Program-made: the position numbers and the translations under genes | In this document: positions 60,107 through 64,000 of the stretch, one piece after another | How the letters are laid out: every line of letters starts with the position of its first letter | How positions within the stretch are numbered: position 1 is the stretch's first letter | Source: Odobenus rosmarus divergens | Taxonomy: Eukaryota > Chordata > Mammalia > Carnivora > Odobenidae | Reading direction: 5' to 3' | Assembly: GCF_000321225.1 (NCBI RefSeq) | Contig: NW_004451653.1 | Location: forward strand, 124,001 to 188,000 | DNA length: 64,000 nucleotides | Notes under the pieces: generated by a model | What the model was told of the DNA's origin: nothing | The model's database searches: none | Seen by the model: the letters and a program-made list of their open reading frames with translations, nothing else

Positions 60107-61022
60107 TTTATTTTTTTGTGGTTTTTCGATAAGTTTTTAATTTAATTTAATTATGTTAATCACCATACATCATTAGTTTTTGATGTAGTGTTCCATGATT
60201 CATTGTTTGCATATAATACCCAGTGCTCCATTCAATATGTGCCCTCTTTAGTACCCATCACCAGGCTAGCCCATCCCCCCACCCCCCTCCCCTCTAGAAC
60301 CCTCAGTTTGTTTCTCAAGAGTCCATAGTCTCTCATGGTTTGTCTCCCCCTCCAATTACCCCCCCTTCATTTTTCCCTTCTTACTATCTTTTTTTTTTTT
60401 TTTTTAAACTCTAATGTATTGTTTGTTTCAGAGGTACAGGTTGCACTACTGGGTATTTACCCCAAAGATAAAAATGTAGTGATCCAAAGGGGTATGTGCA
60501 CCCCGATGTTTATAGCAGTAATGTCCACAATAGCCAAACTATGGAAAGAGCCAAGATGTCCATCAACAGATGAATGGGTAAAGAAGATGTGGTATATGTA
60601 TACAATGGAATATTATGTAGCCATCAAAAAAACCCCTGAAATCTTGCCATTTGCAACGACATGGATGGAACTAGAGGGTATTATGCTAAACGAAATAAGT
60701 CAATCAGAGAAAGACATGTATCATACGATCTCACTAATATGAGGAATTCTTTTTTATTAAAGATTCTATTTATTTATTTGACAGAGAGCGAGAGAGCACA
60801 AGCAGGGAGAGCAGTAGAGGGAGAGGGAGAAGCAGGCTCCCCGCAGAGCAGGGAGCCCGATGCAGGGCTCGATCCCAGGACCCTGGGATCATGACCTGAG
60901 CCGAAGGCAGATGCTTAACCATCTGAGCCACCCAGGTGCCCCAATATGAGGAATTCTTAATCTCAGGAAACAAACTGAGGGTTGCTGGAGTGGTGGGGGG
61001 TGGGAGGGATGGGGTGGCTGTG
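60107..61022 (-). mobile_element. 5'-inverted (twin-primed) carnivore L1 with nested SINE
   Basis: One insertion bounded by exact 15-bp TSDs TTTAATTCAGTTTTA (60092-60106 and 61023-61037). Left part (60107-about 60440) is the reversed 3' UTR with a T-rich tail. Right part (about 60441-61022) is in plus orientation and covers the end of ORF2 (60441-60735, motif CPSTDEWVKKMW) and the start of the 3' UTR. Compared with 22318-22780, about 70 nt of 3' UTR are missing at the inversion. A CAN SINE (60752-60942) inserted later. Confidence 0.88.
60752..60942 (-). mobile_element. CAN SINE inside the L1
   Basis: Minus SINE from 'tttattaaagattctatttatttatttgac' to 'gagccacccaggtgcccc'. TSD AATATGAGGAATTCTT at 60736-60751 and 60943-60958. 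Confidence 0.95.
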
Positions 61023-61454
61023 TTTAATTCAGTTTTAATTCCTTAATTATGATCAGAACTTGGTGGAACCCTTTACTTCCCCTGGAGGAATCTGATAGTT
61101 TTTCTTCTGAATATTACTGAACTATGTATCTGTGTTCAATTTGATTTAAATATTTCTTTAGATGACAGAAATGCCAAATACAAAATGTATACCCATTGCT
61201 GGAGATTTTGCATGCCCAATAAGGAGTATTCCTTATAACTTTTTAAAAATATGGTGGAAAGGGACAAGCAGAATATTTACTATGCACTTTATATCTATTT
61301 GCTGTTGAATTTATCTACCTTAGATATTCAGTGCATTCAGATCCACTGGTTTTCATGCTTAAATTCCATTTTCTTAGTAGCAAAACTGGCAGATTAAATT
61401 AATTCATTTGGGATTTGTTCATTTGATTTTTACTTTTGCTGGTTCTTTCGACAT

Positions 61455-61750
61455 TTGAATAAATCCATTCAGTAATTCATTAACCGATATTTATTGGACC
61501 CCTTTATGTGCCAAGCACTGTCCAAAGTATTGGGGATACAAAGATGAGTAAAATATTCCATTATTTGAGGAGGTATCTACTGGGGAAATCAATGTAAATA
61601 AACTGTAGCAATTTAATCAGCACTATAATTAATACAAGGTGCTATTGAAACACAGAGATGGAAAGTCCCAACTCTTTAGGGTTTTCAAGGAAAGCTTCTC
61701 AAAGATGTCAACATTTTGTTTGACTCTTAAAAGATGGGGAAGATCTCATC
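61455..61750 (+). repeat. L2-like element
   Basis: 'ccgatatttattggacccctttatgtgccaagcactgtcc', 'ggggatacaaagatgagtaaaat' and 'tctttagggttttcaaggaaagcttctc' follow L2 order. Confidence 0.65.
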
Positions 61751-62959
61751 AGAAAGGGTGTTTTAAAAGGACTGGGATAAAGAAGGGTGCTTTTTTATTG
61801 TGTTCTTACAGACCCCAGCAAATTTTGTGTATTTGAATTTTTTCTTCTCACGTTACCTCCCCACACTTTTTTGCCTTTGAGCTCTTGTTGTATGTGTTGT
61901 ATTATGTACATGCACTACAGATGGTCCATTGTACCCACTGGACATGATGAGGTTTCTGTTACTTCACAACGAACACCTTAATTCTCTGTGTGGCAGTTTT
62001 CCATCGCAAGAATGTTGCTGAATCACAGTATAGGCAGCCTCTGAAATTCAACTGTTTGACTTAAGAATTTATCTATCATATGTAAAGCTGCCATGGCAGA
62101 ACTCCATTTTGATTACAGCTCTGGATAGCAGATGATTCTGCGTTGGTCTCACCTCCACGAGGAGTGGGGAGCCAGAATTTTCTATGCTGTAAGATGGTGG
62201 CAGCAAAGTGGAGGGGGAATTTCTCTTGTTGGAATCTGATGTGTGAAGAGATGGGAGGGAGGTGGGAGATGGCTTCCAGCATCCTGGATTTAAGCTAGGA
62301 AAATAGAAATAATGACAGATTATGATAAATTACTATAGGCCATTTGCAAACTTACCTACTTTTTCAAAAATTATTTCTCTTAGCAAATGTGTTCAGAATT
62401 ATGATTTATAAAACATTTGAAATGTGACCCATATGTAAGTTGGGAACTGTATGTGCCAAATCAGTGTTGATAAATAGATACTATCCCTGTGGCTGGTGTC
62501 ATCTTTCTTGTAGTGCCTTTTGTTGTTGAATCCAATCCTTATTGTCTCTTTATTCTTTTTTTATTCTTTTTCTGTTCTTAGCTGCTGCTAGAGAATGAAA
62601 ATCCTACTGTCCTTTCTTCCTTCAGAACAATTTGTAAATTCTTGCCTTCATACCAGCTTAGGTAGGCTTTGGTCATCTCTTTGTTACTTAGAAACTACTA
62701 AGATATTTTTTGTCTTTAGATATCTCTGGTTACTTGAAGGCAGTTCTTGATGTTGTCACTAAAAAAGTGACCTTCAGCTGTTATTTTGATCTTAATACTT
62801 GAAGACCTGTTAGTGTCATGATTCTCAAGATTCTTTAGTATGGTTGTTGTCAAAGTCACAAAACCAGTCCCTGCTGTAGTAAGCTGCCTTTACTGATGGA
62901 ATTATGTTATGTCCTTCAGATGTGTTATGGCAGAGAAAATGCTGAGAACCCTTTTTTTT
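61751..62959 (+). other. CDK8: CDK8 intron, nothing further recognised
   Basis: No repeat family or exon was recognised, apart from the T run at about 62952-62962. Confidence 0.4.
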
Positions 62960-62962
62960 TTT

Positions 62963-63705
62963 AAGATTGAGATATATTATACATCATAACATTCACCCTT
63001 TTAAAGGGTGCAGTCCACTGCCTTTTATTATGTTCCCAAGGCTATGCACTCATTACCCCTATCTAATTCCAGAACATTTTTTTTTTTTTAAAGATTTTAT
63101 TTATTTATTTGACAGAGAGACACAGCGAGAGCAGGAACACAAGCAGGGGGAGTGGGAGAGGGAGGAGCAGGCTTCCCGCGGAGCAGGGAGCCCGATGTGG
63201 GACTCGATCCCAGGACCCTGGGATCATGACCTGAGCCGAAGGCAGACGCTTAATGACTGAGCCACCCAGGCGCCCTCCAGAACATTTTTATTACTCCAAA
63301 AAGAAACCCCATATCAGTTAGCCCTCACTGCACATCCTCATCTTCCTAGCTCCTGGCAACCACTCATTTATTTTCTTTCTCTATGGATTTGGCTATTCCA
63401 GACATTTCATATAAATGGAATTATACAGTGTGTATATGTTGTGCATGTATCAGTATTTCATTCCCTTTTATTGTTGAATAAATATTGCATTGTATGGATA
63501 TACCACATTTTGTTTACTCATTCATCAGTTGGTGGACATTTGTGTTATTTCTACTTTTTGGTTATTATGAATAATGCTGCTATGACATTCAATGTTTGGG
63601 TTGTGTGGATATTTGTTTTCAGTTCTCTTGGGCTGTATTCAGGTGTGGTTAACTCTTATGTTTAGCTTTTTGAGAAACCACCAAACTTTTCAAAGCAGCT
63701 GAGAA
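62963..63705 (-). repeat. Old L1 (L1M class) fragment, antisense, split by a SINE
   Basis: 'attgagatatattatacatcataacattcacccttttaaagggtgcag', 'ctcctggcaaccactcatttattttctttctctatggatttggc', 'atacagtgtgtat' and 'gttattatgaataatgctgctatgacattcaatg' are familiar antisense L1 landmarks. Frames broken. Confidence 0.8.
63082..63275 (-). mobile_element. CAN SINE, minus orientation
   Basis: Complete copy from T tract to 'gagccacccaggcgccc'. Exact TSD TCCAGAACATTTTT at 63068-63081 and 63276-63289. Short deletion in the head ('cgcttaatgactgag'). Confidence 0.94.
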
Positions 63706-64000
63706 CACTTTTGAGTAGCTTTACCTTTTCTTTGGTTTAGGACCAAGATCTTAGTCCTTTGTGAGACCTGACTAGACTGTCTATTCCCAGGACATTGTTC
63801 ACATTCGTCCATTGCAGTGATTCTGAAATACAGGTTAATACATTTGTTCCTCCATCAAATCAGACAACCATTCTGACCTTTGTCTCAGGCAGCACCTTGT
63901 GCTGGAAATTTTTCCCCCCAACTGAAGTAGGTTCTAACATTTAGGTTCAGAAATCCTAACTACTTTATCTTAACATACAATTCCAATTATTCCCTCTTCA

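Noticed and set aside
60335..60742. 135-codon plus-strand open frame in CDK8 intron 1 as an exon
   Set aside because: It crosses an L1 inversion junction and encodes the end of L1 ORF2; no splice signals tie it to CDK8.

Overview
This is mammalian nuclear DNA from a carnivoran. It carries about twenty carnivore CAN (SINEC, tRNA-derived) SINE copies on both strands, carnivore-type L1 3' ends, and older mammalian repeats (MIR, L2, MLT1/MST LTRs, MER5, Tigger). Two orthologous genes are recognisable from their proteins: RNF6 on the minus strand and the first coding exon of CDK8 on the plus strand. They are neighbours on human chromosome 13q12. The young SINE copies look more like bear/mustelid/seal (arctoid) copies than the dog SINEC_Cf type. 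That is inference from memory of the families, not a search result.

Layout. 1-26 kb is intergenic and repeat-rich, except for an isolated CpG island at 2.04-2.85 kb with no recognisable gene. 26.3-36.5 kb is RNF6, read right to left: CpG-island promoter and candidate first exons (35.5-36.5 kb), a predicted 83-bp noncoding exon holding a 19-codon upstream ORF (35287-35369), the ATG exon (32701-32911), a small coding exon (31723-31818), and a large last exon (27360-29122) encoding the Arg/Ser-rich body and a RING-H2 finger, then a roughly 1.1-kb 3' UTR. 36.6-54.7 kb is intergenic: SINE clusters, a decayed antisense ERVL-type retrovirus (about 39.4-44.8 kb), an L1 3' end and related LTR pieces. 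54.78-55.87 kb is the CDK8 CpG-island promoter, with two inverted ZNF143-like sites. 55626-55753 is CDK8 coding exon 1 and the rest is CDK8 intron 1.

RNF6 (an E3 ubiquitin ligase) and CDK8 (Mediator kinase) are divergently transcribed from separate CpG islands about 19 kb apart, and nothing here suggests a shared pathway. I found no operon, CRISPR array or new multi-gene system. The less ordinary observations are an RNF6 upstream ORF whose ATG is created exactly at a splice acceptor, a head-to-head SINE hairpin in an RNF6 intron, an orphan CpG island, the paired ZNF143-like sites, and a 5'-inverted (twin-primed) L1 with a nested SINE in CDK8 intron 1. Splice sites, UTR ends and repeat family names were read by eye and not verified by alignment.
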